Shown piece by piece: positions 18,701-28,147 of a stretch of DNA of 64,000 nucleotides. A program made the position numbers and the translations under genes. Source of the stretch: Ardenticatenales bacterium (GTDB lineage Bacteria; Chloroflexota; Anaerolineae; Promineifilales; Promineifilaceae); the NCBI GenBank assembly GCA_020634515.1, contig JACKBL010000007.1, positions 248,001 to 312,000 on the forward strand, given 5' to 3'. The notes below the pieces were generated by a model, which was given only the letters and a program-made list of their open reading frames with translations, was not told the DNA's origin and ran no database searches. The stretch's first letter is position 1; each line of letters starts with the position of its first letter.

Positions 18701-21700
18701 CCCTGCGCCTGATAGAGCGCGCCGCCGGAGCCTGTCGTTTGCGCCGCCAGTGACTCCGTCAGATCGGCGCGGTTGTCACTAAACGTCATGTTTTCCATTT
18801 GCACGTCGCCATCGACCACATACAGGCCGCCACCCTCGCCCGGCTCGCCCTCGTAGTTGGGCAAGTTGCGGTTTTCGGCGAACACGACGCTGTTCAGATA
18901 GAGCGTGCCCGTGACCTGGTAGAGGCCGCCACCATACTGGGCCGCATTGGAGAGTATCCAGGTGGCCGTGATCGTGAGGTTGCTGCCGGCATTATACACA
19001 CCGCCGCCGTACTCCGATCCCGCCGGGTTCTGCGAATCAATCGGCGCGTCTCCATCCCGGATAAACAGGCTGCTCAACGTCACTGTGTCCGTCAGGCCCG
19101 CCGTCACGTACACCACCCGGCGCTCATTCTCGCCACTGAGGATCGTCGCATTCGTGATCGGCTGCGCCGGCGCCATGAAATCCGCCCCGTCATAGCCGCC
19201 GCGAATTGTCACGGGCTTGTTCACGAAGATGTTGTGCGTCACCGTCTCCGTGCCGATGGTCGTCGTCACCACGCCGGTGTACACGCCGCCGGCCACCAGG
19301 ATGTCGTCTCCGGCCACGGCCTGGTTGATGGCCCGCTGGATGGTGGCGCAGGGGAAGTTGGGATCGCGGCAGTTGCTGTCGTCGCCGGCCCCCACCGTGG
19401 CTACGTAGCGCGTGCCGGGCACGAAGCCAATGGCGATCTGGTCCAGCGCCGCGCCTTGCACGCCGGGATCGGTGGTGGAGAGAGCCACCACGCCCGGCGT
19501 GGCCGTCTCATTGGCCGCCGCCGTCTCCAGAATGGTCACGCGCAGGGCCACCGTGTACACCTCGCCCGGCGCCAGCGTGACAGTGGTGCTGTTCACATTC
19601 ATCCCTTGCAGGTCGAACAGGTCGGCGCTGGCATAGGCCACGCCGGGGTTGGGGACCAGTAGCAGCGTGTCCACCTGGTTGCCGTTGTTTTGCACGTAGT
19701 GCGTGAAGGTGAGGACATCACCGGGCAGAGCGTCCGCGGTGTAGTCGGGGTAGACGAGGACGGAAGTGACGAGGCCGACGTTGGTCGTGGCGGCCTTTTC
19801 GTCGCTGCGTGACTCGTAGAGCGTGGTCCCTTCCAGTGAGGCGGAGTGGCAGGCCACGCGGCTCACTTCCTGGATGCCGTTGGCTGCCGTGATGGGCACG
19901 GTGACGGTGAGGACGCGCGCAATGCTTTCCAGCCAATCCAGTTCCACCATTTGCGATGGTCCGTCCTCGAACGTGACCCAGCCGGGGATGTCGCTGAGCA
20001 GGTCGATTTGCAGCGTGTCGGTGTAGCCGTGGCGGAGGGCGTCGGTGGGTGGGGGCGGCCAGCCGGTGTTTTCGATGGTGAAGGTGTAGGTGACGGCCTG
20101 GCCGGGGGTGACGGTTTGAATGGCGGGGTCGGAGATGCGCACCTGGCAGCCGAAGTCCTTGAAGTATTCGTCCGCGCCTACATCCCCGCCGATGCCGTAG
20201 AGGCCGTTGTGGTTGGGGTTGCCGTCGGGGCGCGTGGTGTTGCCGGCATCGAAGTCCACAAAAGGCACATTATCCGGGTCCAGCAATGCCGGGTCGGCGA
20301 TGTCGATATTCGCCGAATCCTGCAGAATCATCGCCCCAAATGCGCTCAATCCGGGGTCATGTTCGAAGACGGGCGCGCCGCGGTCGATATTGGCGTCCGT
20401 GGGTGTGTTGTCGTTGAAGTTGTTGTAGGAGAGGCCGTTGCTATTGTTGCTGACGGAGTGCAGGCCGCCGCCAATGCCGGGTGTGCTACCGCTGGCCGTG
20501 TTCAGGTAGAGGATGCTGCTGTCCATCGTCAGCGGACTGACGCCGTTGTAGATACCCGCGCCGCGGTCGCCTGCCGTGTTGCCGCGTATCGTGTTGTGAT
20601 AGAGCGCCACGCTGCCCAGGTTGTAGAGGCCGCCGCCGTTGTTTAGGGCATCATTCCCCAGGAAGATGCCGTTGACGATCTGGCTTGGCCCGCTGGCGGC
20701 GTGATACAGGCCACCGCCGTTGCCGCTGGCGCTGTTTTCCGTGATGCCGTGGTTGCGAATCTCGAAGGTGGCCCCGGCGCTGATGAACAGGCCGCCGCCG
20801 TTGCCGTTGGTGGCCTGGTTGCCGTCGTAGAATTCAAAGTCGATGACGGTGTCGGTGTCGCCCTCGAACCGCGCCGCGACGCACGCGCCGGTGCTGCCGC
20901 CGCTGAGCAGGGTGTCGGAGCTGCTGCCGGCATAATACCCGCCCCCATTCTCCCCGACATTAGCGCAAACCAGCGACTCCTCAAACGTCACCGAACCGGC
21001 TCCCGCCTTGTAGATGCCGCCGCCGTTAGCCGTAGCGTCGTTGGCGGCCCCGGCGTCCCCATTTATCAGCACCAGGTGGCGGATGGTGACGTTGGCCCCG
21101 GCGGCGATGCGTAGCACGCGCCCTTCGCCGCGCGCGTTCAGGATGGTGCTGTTCGTGCCCACGTTGTGGTTGTGGTAGTCATCCGGGTCGGAGAAGTCGG
21201 TGCGCCGCAGGGAGCCAATCAGCGTCAGGTCCTGGCTGATATAGCCCATTTGCCACGTACCCGCCCGCTCTTCCGCGCCGCTGCATTCGCCGCGAGCAAT
21301 GCGGATGGTATCGTACCCTTCGCTTTCGGCATAATCAATGGCCGTTTGCAGCACGCCGAACAGGGTGCTGCCGACCTTGATCAGGCAGCCGTTGTACTCA
21401 TCCGCGCCGATGTCCGAGGCGCTGTTGGTGGGGCGGATGTCGCCGTCGATGTCGGTGAGCACCAGAACGGCGGGATCGCCTTCATCAATGCCCCGCGAGA
21501 CGCCTTGCAGGTGGAAATCGCCATCTTCCAGGTTGGTGTAGAGAGGGAAGGCGGAGATGTCGTGTGGACCGGGGGTGGGGGCCATGTCGCCGTCGTAGTC
21601 TGGGTTGTTGCCGACGACGTTGTTGTAGTCAATGAGGGGCGCGCCGCCGTCTACGTGGATGCCGGAGCCGAAATTGCGGTCCACGATGTTGCCGCGCAGG

Positions 21701-24700
21701 TCGGCGCCGCCGCCGGCGTGGTAGATGCCGCCCCCTTTGCTCTCAGCCCCCAGGACGCGGTTGCGCACGAAGGTGTTGTAGTAGATGTGGGCTTCCGCGC
21801 TGCCGTTGAGGTTGAAGAGGCCGCCGCCGCGGTCGTCTGCGTCGTTGCGGTAGATGAAGTTGTTGCTGATGGTGGTGGCGCTGTTGCCGCTGCCCAGGTA
21901 GATGCCGCCGCCGCGAGAGGCGTTGTTGTCGTAGATTTCGTTGCCGTCCAGGGTGAAAATGCCGGCAGCCTGATAGACCGCGCCACCATTATTCGCATTG
22001 TTGTTGTAGAACGCAACGTGCCGTACCGTGGCCGTCCCCTGGTTGTAGAGGCCGCCGCCGCCGGTTGCGGCGCTGTTTTCGCCCACCTTGCCCTGGTCGT
22101 AGAGCAGGGTTCCGTCGTTAAAGAGGGCCGCGCCATTGGTTGCCGCGCCGTTGAACAGGTCCACGCGCAAGAGGTTGAGCGTGCCGGTGTTGTAGACGAG
22201 GCCGCCGCCGGCGACGCCGCCCGCCTGGGCCGCGCTGCCGTTCCGCAGGGTTACTTCCGTGAGGGTGACGACGACGCCGCTGCCGACGTAGAGGGCGCGC
22301 CCCTGGCCGCGGGCGTCCAGGGTGGCGGTGGCGTTCGGGTCCACCTCCCAATCGCCGTCCAGGGTGAGGGATTTGGTGATGATCACGGTTTGGGAGACGA
22401 ATTGGCCGGGGGCGATCTGGCGGGTATTGGCGTTGTAGCAGAGACCGTCTAGTTGGATGGTGTTGCCGGCATCGGCCACATCCACCGCCCGCTGCACACT
22501 CCCATAAATTTGCTCCGGATCAGTCGTGATCCGCGCAAAACATCCGCCGACCTCATCCGCGCCAATATCCAGGCTCTGATGCGACGGGCGAATATCCCCC
22601 TCATGGTCCCACAGCAGCGGCAGACGCGGGTCGCCCCGGTCCACCACGGGCGAATCAATGTCAATTGTGAAATCCCCTTCGCCCATGTCCGCGAATAGCG
22701 GGTCAACGCTCAGCGCGTGCGGGCCGGGCGTGGCCGTGCCCCCATAATGGATTCCACCCCCGTAGACGTTGTTGTAGTCCAGCGTCAGAATGGGGCCGTT
22801 GGCGGCGAAGATGCCGCTGCTGTTGCTGATCACGTTGTTGCCGCGCACGTCCAGCACGCCGTTGTTCAGGTAAAGGCCACCGCCGTTGCCGGCCGTGTTC
22901 GTGACGAAGTCGTTATGCCACAGGCGCAGGTCGCCGCCCATGTTGGCGAAGCCGCCGCCGTTGCCGCCGGCCGTGTTCGCATAGATGAAGTTGTTCTGGA
23001 CGGTGCTGGTGTAGCCGACGCTGTTGTACAGGAAAACGCCGCCGCCGTTGGTCGCCTGATTGTCGTGGATGTGGTTGCCGTCAATGATCAGGTTGCTGTC
23101 GTAGGCGTAAATGGCCGCGCCGCTGACCGCCGTGTGGCTGTAGAGCGCGTTGTGCGTGATGGTCAGGGTGGCGTTGTCCGCGCAAATGCCCGCGCCGGGG
23201 CCGTTCACGCTGCCGCGCAGGATGTCGAAGCCCGTCAGCGTCGTTTGCACGCCCGGTCCCACGTAGACCACGCGCCCATCTCCTTCCGCATCAAGCCAGG
23301 TGACGTCGTCTTGTGTTGTGAATGTCTCGTCCCAGCCGCCGCTGATAGTCACGTTTTGTAGGATGACAAGCGTGGTGGGCACGGCGCCCGCCGCGGCGCA
23401 GCTATTGGGATCCCCGCCACCGCCGCCGCCCGGATCAAAGAGCGTGCTACCGCTGCACTTGCCGGAGACTTGCAGTACGTCGCCATCTTGCGCCTGGGCC
23501 AGCGCCAACTGCAAACTGCCGTAGACCACGCCGTTGAGGCGCACCAGGCAGCCGCCCAACTCGTCCGCGCCGATGTCGAAGCCGGTGTTGGAGGGGCGCA
23601 GATCGCCGTCGTAGTCGCCGGTCAATGGCGAGGCGGGATCGGCCACGTCCAGGGCGGCTGCGCCGTCCGCCAGGTGGAAGTCACCGTTGGCGGGGTCCAG
23701 CAGACCCGGCGGCGTGCTGTTGTTGCTGATGGAGTGCGCGCCGGGGTCGGCGTTGACCACGGGCGTGGTAGCGTAGTCGTGGTAGTAGTTGTAATCGAGG
23801 TCCAGCGTGCCGGCGGCGGCGTAGATGGCTGGGCCGCTGCCGGCATGGTTGCTCTGGAAGATGCTGCTGCGAATGGTGGCGTCCCCGTTCAGGTTGTAGA
23901 AGCCGCCGCCGCTGCCGCTATGGGCTGTGTTGCTGTAGACGGTCAGGTGCAGGAAGGTGGCCGCGCCTGTTTCGTTGTAGATGCCGCCGCCCGTTTGTGC
24001 CGCGTTTTCGTAAAAGACGCTGTTGCTCACGTTCAGGCCGCCGCCGTGGTGGAAGAGGCCGCCGCCGTTGCTGCCGGCATTGTTTGCGAGGATCATGCCG
24101 GCATTCAGCACCAGATCGCCGCCATTTTGGTAGAGTGCGCCGCCCATGTTAGCCGTGTTCGCGCCAAAGCGACTCCGCCCATTCAGCGCATCCACTTCAT
24201 TATCATCCACGGCCGTGATGATCACGTCGCCAGCGTGGTTGTAGAAACCGCCGCCCAACGTTGCCGTGCTGGTGAAGACGGAAACCTGGCGCAGCAGCAG
24301 GCTGGCGTTGTTGTTGTAAATGCCGCCGCCCGCGTCTTGTCCGCCCGCGCCGCCGCCGAGCGCGTTCGCAGCGCCATTGATGACGATGAGCTTCTCCAGC
24401 GTGACAGAGACGCCGCCGGTGACATAGATGCCGCGCCCCGCGCCTTCCGCGTCAATGATAGTCTCGTCCGCGTTGCGCGCGGTGAAGTCGGCGTTCCAGC
24501 CGCCTTCAATGCGCAGCGGCTGCGTGATAATGACCGTCTGGCGTACCGTTTGTCCGCCGATTTCCGCCTCGTTCACGCCGCGACAGATGCCCGTGACCTG
24601 GATCACGGCCACAGCGGAGGGGGCGTCCACGGCGGCCTGGATGCTACCGAACGTATCCAGCCCGCGACGGGCGCGGCAGCCGGCCAACTCGTCGTACCCC

Positions 24701-27700
24701 AGGTCGTACCCCTGGTCGGAGGGGCGGAAGTCGTCCTCGAAGTCCACGGCCAGCGTTGTGGCCGGATTACCACTGTCCACGGCGGGGGAGCCGGGGGCCA
24801 GGCGGAAATCGTCGTCGCGGAAAGCGGGGTCGGCGATGATGTGGTGGGCGTTGCCGGTGGCGCCTACGATTTCCGGGGCGCTGTTGGCCCAGGTGAGGGT
24901 GTAGTCCAGGTTGGTTGTGCCCGCTTGCTGGAAGACGGCGCCGCCGGTGGCCGTGTTGCTGATGAGGAGCGTGTTCCCCAGGGTGACGCTGGCTCCGTTG
25001 TTGTAGAGGCCGCCGCCGCTGCTGCCACCGCTGTTGGCGACGAAGGTGTTGTTGCCTAGCGTGGCCTGGCCGGAGACGGTGTGAATGGCCCCGCCGCTGT
25101 TGGTGGCGTTGTTTTCCCGGAAGAGCGAGTTTTCCGCTTGCAGCCAGCCGTTTTCCAGGAAGAGCGCGCCGCCGCCGTGCCCGTTGCCGCCGCCGGCGGT
25201 GTTGGTGATGAAGCGGCTCTGCTTGATGGACAGCGTGCCGCCGGCGACGTAGGCCGCGCCACCGCGTAGGGCGGCGTTGTTGCCGCTGAAGGTGCTTTTG
25301 CTGACGTTGACGATGGCGTTGGTGCTGACGTAGAGCGCGCCGCCGCGGGAGGCGTCATTGTTGCGGAAGATGACGCCGCTGAATTTGGGCTGCGCCCCCG
25401 CGCCGACGAAGACCGCGCCGCCGTTGAGGCCGCTGCCGCCGCTGAGGGTGAGGTTGCCGAGGGTGGGTTGGATGAAGCCGGGGGCGATGTTGAAGATGAG
25501 GGAATTGCCGGCAGGTTCGATGGTGGTCTGGCCGGCATTCCCCTGCGTGGTGAAGCTGCTGTCCCAGCCGCCGGACAGGTAGAGGGTGGTGTTCAGGTCA
25601 ATGGTTGGCTCGCTGTAGGGCGTTTCGCTACGGGCGATGCGGATTTCGTCGCCGAAGGTGGCCTGGGCCACGGCGTGGGCCACGGTGGCGCAGGGGGTGG
25701 CGGATTGGGTGCAGTTGTTGTTGCTGTTGCTGCCGCCGGGGGCGACGTAGCGCGTGCCGGCGGTGGCTTTCGCCGTGATGGTGTCCGTGAGCGCGGCGGT
25801 GAGGGCCGGGTCTATGCCGGAGGTTGCCGCGAGGCGAATTTCATTCGCCAGGCCGGCGGCGGCGTTGTCGGCCACGGTGACGCGCAGGCGCACCGTCTCG
25901 CTTTCGCCGCTGGCGAGTTCCGTCTCAAAGCTGTTTTCGGGAAGCAGGTCGGCCCAGCCAAAGGGGTCGTCGAGAAGTTGCACGAGGAAGGTGTCTGTGT
26001 AGTCGCCGGTGTTGGTGAGGACGTGGCTGAGGGTGATGGTGGTTCCGGGCAGGAGGGTGCGGGAGTAGGCGGGGGTGAAGGCGACGCCGGGGATGGGGAT
26101 GATGATGGCGCGGACGACGACGCGGGCGGTGACGTCGGGGTCGAGGGTGGAGGTGGCGGTGATGACGGTGACGCCGGTGGTGTAGGGGGGCAGGTCGGGG
26201 ACTTGCACGGCGGTGTTGACGATGGCGGATGCGCCGGCGGCAAGGGCGACGGGGGTGGGGCAGCCGATGCTCCAGTTGAGGTCGTTGGCGCAGGTGAAGG
26301 AGTAGGTGTCGGGTACGTTGCCGGCATTTTCCACTACATGCTCATAGATCGCCACGTCATTGCGATCCACGAACCCCTCGGTGAACGCCGGCGTGAAGAC
26401 AATGGCCGCGAAATCGGGGTAATACTCGTCCGCGCCCACGTCAATCGTCGATCCATTGGGGCGCGCGTCCCCGTCATAATCCAGATTGACCGTGGGCGGT
26501 GTGGCCGGGTCGCCGGCGTCAATGTTCAGGCTGCCGCCGGAGAGGTGGTAATTGCCGCTGCCGACGAAGCCTGGATTGTGGTTGTAGTCCGTAGGGTCGT
26601 TGACGTCGCTGGCGTCGTCGAAAATATCGTTGTAGCCGCTGGTGACGGTGCCGCCGTCGTCGGCGATGCCGTCCGTGGTTCCGCCTTCGTTGTGCGCCAC
26701 GATGTTGTTGCGAATGTTGGTGACCGCGCCGGTGATGATTTGAATGCCGGCGCCGTCGGCGTTGGCGGTGTTGGCGACGATGGTGTTGTTCCAGATGTTG
26801 CTGGTTCCGCGCAGGTAGAGCGCGCCCCCTTCGCCGGAGGCGGTGAGGGCGTGGTTGGCGTCAAAGAGGTTGCTCTGAATGGTGGCGTTGGCGGCGGTGT
26901 TGAAGAGACCCATGCCGCCGCCGTAGCTGGCGCTGTTCTCGCGGATGATGTTGGCTTCTAGCAGGAGGCTGCCGTTTTCCAGGAGGACCGCGCCGCCAAA
27001 GGAGATGTTGCCGCTGGCGGTGTTGCCGTAAATCTGGTTGCGCCGGATGACGCTGGCCTCGCCGCCGCCGTTTTCCACGTAGATGCCGCCGCCCTTGGCG
27101 GCGGCGGTGTTGTTGTAGATTTCGTTTTCCAGGATCAGGGCTGCGCCGCCGTCGTAGATGCCGCCGCCACGATTGCCGCCGCCGTTGGTGGCGTTGTCGT
27201 GAATGCGGTTGGCGCGGATGGTAGGCGCGCCGCCGGCGTTGTAGATGCCGGCCCCATCGTCCGCCGCGCCGTGGCGAATCCAGAACCCTTCGATGACGGG
27301 GCTGACTGCGCCTTCGATCCGCACGACGCGGGCCACGTCCTGGCCGTCCAGGGCAGTTTCGTTGAGCAGGGGGTCGGGTGGTTCGTCGTAGTTGGCGTTG
27401 TAGCCGCCGGTGAGGGTGATGGTTTTGTTCACCAGCACGGTTTGCGCGGCGCCATCCGGGCCGTATGTGCCGGCGGCGACGTGGACGGCGTCCCCGCCGA
27501 CGGCGATGTTCACGGCTGTTTGCAGGGCGCAGGGATCGGCGAGGGTGCAGGCGCTGCCTGTGCCCGTGGGGCTGGCGTAGAGGATGTTGCCGCTGTGGGC
27601 GCGGGTTTGGGCCAGGGATGGCGGGGGACTCATCCAGCCGATGAGGATGGCCAGCAGGAGCAGCGGTGGCAGTATGACGGCGCTGACCGGGCCTAATCGT

Positions 27701-27762
27701 CGCGCCAGACGGCGGCGGAGGGAGGCGAGGAAATGGGGGTGAACGGGACTGGTTCTGTTCAT
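15790..27762 (-). CDS. Giant secreted multi-beta-helix protein with CARDB C-terminus
   Basis: 3990 residues from ATG 27762, with AGGA about 11 bases upstream; the frame extends to 27906 without a ribosome site. The N-terminus has a long signal sequence ('ILPPLLLLAILIGWMSPPPSLAQ'). Seven beta-helix blocks follow, each about 1.0-1.3 kb of gene. Each is rich in 'GGGIYN/GGGLYN' turns and closes with a cap such as 'DIGADE': about 27650-26410, 25760-24690, 24690-23550, 23550-22550, 22550-21390, 21390-20150 and 19420-18385. Ten NEW3/DUF11-like beta-sandwich repeats ('NAGNVADTITL', 'NTGNGVDTFTL') are interspersed: two after block 1, two after block 6, six after block 7. A Pro-Thr linker (16255-16370) leads to a CARDB domain ('LVVTDIMIEPAQPLVGQPV') and a 'TPTPDSP' tail. 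No anchor or sorting motif is seen. A role in adhesion or polysaccharide binding is inference. Confidence 0.9.
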   Translation of the reverse strand: MNRTSPVHPHFLASLRRRLARRLGPVSAVILPPLLLLAILIGWMSPPPSLAQTRAHSGNILYASPTGTGSACTLADPCALQTAVNIAVGGDAVHVAAGTYGPDGAAQTVLVNKTITLTGGYNANYDEPPDPLLNETALDGQDVARVVRIEGAVSPVIEGFWIRHGAADDGAGIYNAGGAPTIRANRIHDNATNGGGNRGGGIYDGGAALILENEIYNNTAAAKGGGIYVENGGGEASVIRRNQIYGNTASGNISFGGAVLLENGSLLLEANIIRENSASYGGGMGLFNTAANATIQSNLFDANHALTASGEGGALYLRGTSNIWNNTIVANTANADGAGIQIITGAVTNIRNNIVAHNEGGTTDGIADDGGTVTSGYNDIFDDASDVNDPTDYNHNPGFVGSGNYHLSGGSLNIDAGDPATPPTVNLDYDGDARPNGSTIDVGADEYYPDFAAIVFTPAFTEGFVDRNDVAIYEHVVENAGNVPDTYSFTCANDLNWSIGCPTPVALAAGASAIVNTAVQVPDLPPYTTGVTVITATSTLDPDVTARVVVRAIIIPIPGVAFTPAYSRTLLPGTTITLSHVLTNTGDYTDTFLVQLLDDPFGWADLLPENSFETELASGESETVRLRVTVADNAAAGLANEIRLAATSGIDPALTAALTDTITAKATAGTRYVAPGGSNSNNNCTQSATPCATVAHAVAQATFGDEIRIARSETPYSEPTIDLNTTLYLSGGWDSSFTTQGNAGQTTIEPAGNSLIFNIAPGFIQPTLGNLTLSGGSGLNGGAVFVGAGAQPKFSGVIFRNNDASRGGALYVSTNAIVNVSKSTFSGNNAALRGGAAYVAGGTLSIKQSRFITNTAGGGNGHGGGALFLENGWLQAENSLFRENNATNSGGAIHTVSGQATLGNNTFVANSGGSSGGGLYNNGASVTLGNTLLISNTATGGAVFQQAGTTNLDYTLTWANSAPEIVGATGNAHHIIADPAFRDDDFRLAPGSPAVDSGNPATTLAVDFEDDFRPSDQGYDLGYDELAGCRARRGLDTFGSIQAAVDAPSAVAVIQVTGICRGVNEAEIGGQTVRQTVIITQPLRIEGGWNADFTARNADETIIDAEGAGRGIYVTGGVSVTLEKLIVINGAANALGGGAGGQDAGGGIYNNNASLLLRQVSVFTSTATLGGGFYNHAGDVIITAVDDNEVDALNGRSRFGANTANMGGALYQNGGDLVLNAGMILANNAGSNGGGLFHHGGGLNVSNSVFYENAAQTGGGIYNETGAATFLHLTVYSNTAHSGSGGGFYNLNGDATIRSSIFQSNHAGSGPAIYAAAGTLDLDYNYYHDYATTPVVNADPGAHSISNNSTPPGLLDPANGDFHLADGAAALDVADPASPLTGDYDGDLRPSNTGFDIGADELGGCLVRLNGVVYGSLQLALAQAQDGDVLQVSGKCSGSTLFDPGGGGGGDPNSCAAAGAVPTTLVILQNVTISGGWDETFTTQDDVTWLDAEGDGRVVYVGPGVQTTLTGFDILRGSVNGPGAGICADNATLTITHNALYSHTAVSGAAIYAYDSNLIIDGNHIHDNQATNGGGVFLYNSVGYTSTVQNNFIYANTAGGNGGGFANMGGDLRLWHNDFVTNTAGNGGGLYLNNGVLDVRGNNVISNSSGIFAANGPILTLDYNNVYGGGIHYGGTATPGPHALSVDPLFADMGEGDFTIDIDSPVVDRGDPRLPLLWDHEGDIRPSHQSLDIGADEVGGCFARITTDPEQIYGSVQRAVDVADAGNTIQLDGLCYNANTRQIAPGQFVSQTVIITKSLTLDGDWEVDPNATATLDARGQGRALYVGSGVVVTLTEVTLRNGSAAQAGGVAGGGLVYNTGTLNLLRVDLFNGAATNGAALFNDGTLLYDQGKVGENSAATGGGGLYNQGTATVRHVAFYNNNANNGGAVYQAAGIFTLDGNEIYDNNASRGGGIYLGSGNSATTISNNFIYRNDADDRGGGLFNLNGSAEAHIYYNTFVRNRVLGAESKGGGIYHAGGGADLRGNIVDRNFGSGIHVDGGAPLIDYNNVVGNNPDYDGDMAPTPGPHDISAFPLYTNLEDGDFHLQGVSRGIDEGDPAVLVLTDIDGDIRPTNSASDIGADEYNGCLIKVGSTLFGVLQTAIDYAESEGYDTIRIARGECSGAEERAGTWQMGYISQDLTLIGSLRRTDFSDPDDYHNHNVGTNSTILNARGEGRVLRIAAGANVTIRHLVLINGDAGAANDATANGGGIYKAGAGSVTFEESLVCANVGENGGGYYAGSSSDTLLSGGSTGACVAARFEGDTDTVIDFEFYDGNQATNGNGGGLFISAGATFEIRNHGITENSASGNGGGLYHAASGPSQIVNGIFLGNDALNNGGGLYNLGSVALYHNTIRGNTAGDRGAGIYNGVSPLTMDSSILYLNTASGSTPGIGGGLHSVSNNSNGLSYNNFNDNTPTDANIDRGAPVFEHDPGLSAFGAMILQDSANIDIADPALLDPDNVPFVDFDAGNTTRPDGNPNHNGLYGIGGDVGADEYFKDFGCQVRISDPAIQTVTPGQAVTYTFTIENTGWPPPPTDALRHGYTDTLQIDLLSDIPGWVTFEDGPSQMVELDWLESIARVLTVTVPITAANGIQEVSRVACHSASLEGTTLYESRSDEKAATTNVGLVTSVLVYPDYTADALPGDVLTFTHYVQNNGNQVDTLLLVPNPGVAYASADLFDLQGMNVNSTTVTLAPGEVYTVALRVTILETAAANETATPGVVALSTTDPGVQGAALDQIAIGFVPGTRYVATVGAGDDSNCRDPNFPCATIQRAINQAVAGDDILVAGGVYTGVVTTTIGTETVTHNIFVNKPVTIRGGYDGADFMAPAQPITNATILSGENERRVVYVTAGLTDTVTLSSLFIRDGDAPIDSQNPAGSEYGGGVYNAGSNLTITATWILSNAAQYGGGLYQVTGTLYLNSVVFAENRNLPNYEGEPGEGGGLYVVDGDVQMENMTFSDNRADLTESLAAQTTGSGGALYQAQGTLRFVNSIFRNNAGTSVYIEPGVSVENDYNLFHFDPNLGGVEPTNFPTGTHSFAAEPLFSDTFYHLDAASPAKDAGTSANVRLDVDIDLEPRLQGSQIDIGADERLQRAEFTFTPAAQAATIDTGAPHVYTHTLRNTGDFSDTFTLSANHESIPPGGGFNYDVQPAAPIDLAPGESALVSFTISGGLPGYVDETTISATSAANGASRAVVDTTTISQTAGVAIGPAQSGVGIPGGMIQYHHTLTNTGNGVDTFTLAAQDGNPADWNVSVSPAETGFVQPGASLPFTVTVVLPVDALSGTVHTVGIVAQAHDPDASATLTDTTTAGVSSGLSLTPDNESTVMEPGPVVYAHTLTNLGNGADLVTLSSESNPAWDVVVAPEEVLLPAFGSATILVTVTVPDGSGGTVHTALITAASSTPGISATAVDTTTVTADLAVTLTPDNESTVEAGAVVSYAHVLQNAGNLADSYTLSATSTAGWELAYDAGPIALDPGESATVMLTVTVPADAAPGDMDAATLTATSVSDTAIKASATDETTVAGGITPAPAVTLTPSYVLTVTPGSQAFFNHVVGNAGNVADTITLAVSAAPDWLLMLPPQSVTLEPGTTESLTISIDVPLSAPVGTVAVVTVTATSGVDENVNASVINQATVVAPPEVAVSLLPHFQSANAVAGAVVAYAHVVTNLGTAADTFTINGGPTNLGWTVTGVPQTVALAAGASETVTVWVAVPGNAGIGSISLATITARSNNNPAVFDSAVDETVVTGEANNTLYLPITFHADNGAPPPTPSPTPSPTPTPTVGPSPTPTNTPVPPTPTPTPTPCTPTGIDLVVTDIMIEPAQPLVGQPVRLSVTIRNQGTASVPEGNNFYLDFYLDRVPQPMLIGDVAWGVQGTDLTAGASVTFVKEDFVFGIAGPHQLWAQVDTDNTVNECPQESNNIFGPTNILVNASGQPEATPPAHKPAGLEPRVTPTPDSP

Positions 27763-27920
27763 ACGATTTGGTTCCTGCGAATTTCGTGATGTTCTTGTGA
27801 AGGGGTGGGATAGCCGGGGGTGTTGCTGGGTGGTGGATGGGGTGTTTGCCGTGGCATTGGGTACACAAGTAAATGGCCGCTGGCGGAGATAGGCGGCAGC
27901 ATTCAACTATCCACATGGGA

Positions 27921-27949
27921 CGTGCCGGCATTTGCCAAATGCCGGCACG
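27921..27949. repeat. 29-bp palindrome made of two TGCCGGCA units
   Basis: Perfect 14-bp arms (cgtgccggcatttg / caaatgccggcacg) around one central base. Each arm contains one TGCCGGCA (27923-27930 and 27940-27947). It is the only place in the window where two units form a perfect inverted pair. Confidence 0.85.
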
Positions 27950-28018
27950 ATAGATTCATTCATCTAAACAAACAATTCGAGTATCTATTCAGCCTCCAGG
28001 GTATATGGCCCCAGAGAT

Positions 28019-28094
28019 CTTCCCGGAAGCTCGATTTCAAGCGCAATACGCCGCATGATTCAGCTCATTTGGCATCAAAACAGCTTCCGGGAAG
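28019..28094. repeat. CTTCCCGGAAG inverted repeat, copy 2
   Basis: Perfect 13-bp arms cttcccggaagct (28019-28031) and agcttccgggaag (28082-28094) around a 50-bp interior. Same family as 12099-12152, where the interior is shorter and unrelated. Confidence 0.75.
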
Positions 28095-28147
28095 GTGGTC
28101 GTGAATCGTTACCAATTCGATTCTCCGGCCCGGCCTCACCGTTGGCT

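Larger units (their letters stand above)
27763..28147. other. Intergenic region with two inverted repeats
   Basis: Upstream of the giant gene and downstream of the pilin. It contains the 29-bp palindrome at 27921-27949 and the 76-bp inverted repeat at 28019-28094. I see no good promoter for the giant gene and no ORF I trust. Confidence 0.5.

Noticed and set aside
25468..26961. 497-codon plus-strand open frame (and other long plus frames at 15781-17058, 17326-18753, 21166-22452, 23470-25059)
   Set aside because: They are antisense shadows of the giant beta-helix gene, kept open by its Gly/Pro/Thr-rich codons. They have no ribosome sites and Gly/Val/Arg-rich translations.
15790..27762. CRISPR-like or satellite array, because of the many internal repeats
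   Set aside because: The repeats are degenerate protein repeats (GGGIYN turns, DIGADE caps) with irregular spacing; there are no constant direct repeats or unique spacers, and no cas genes.
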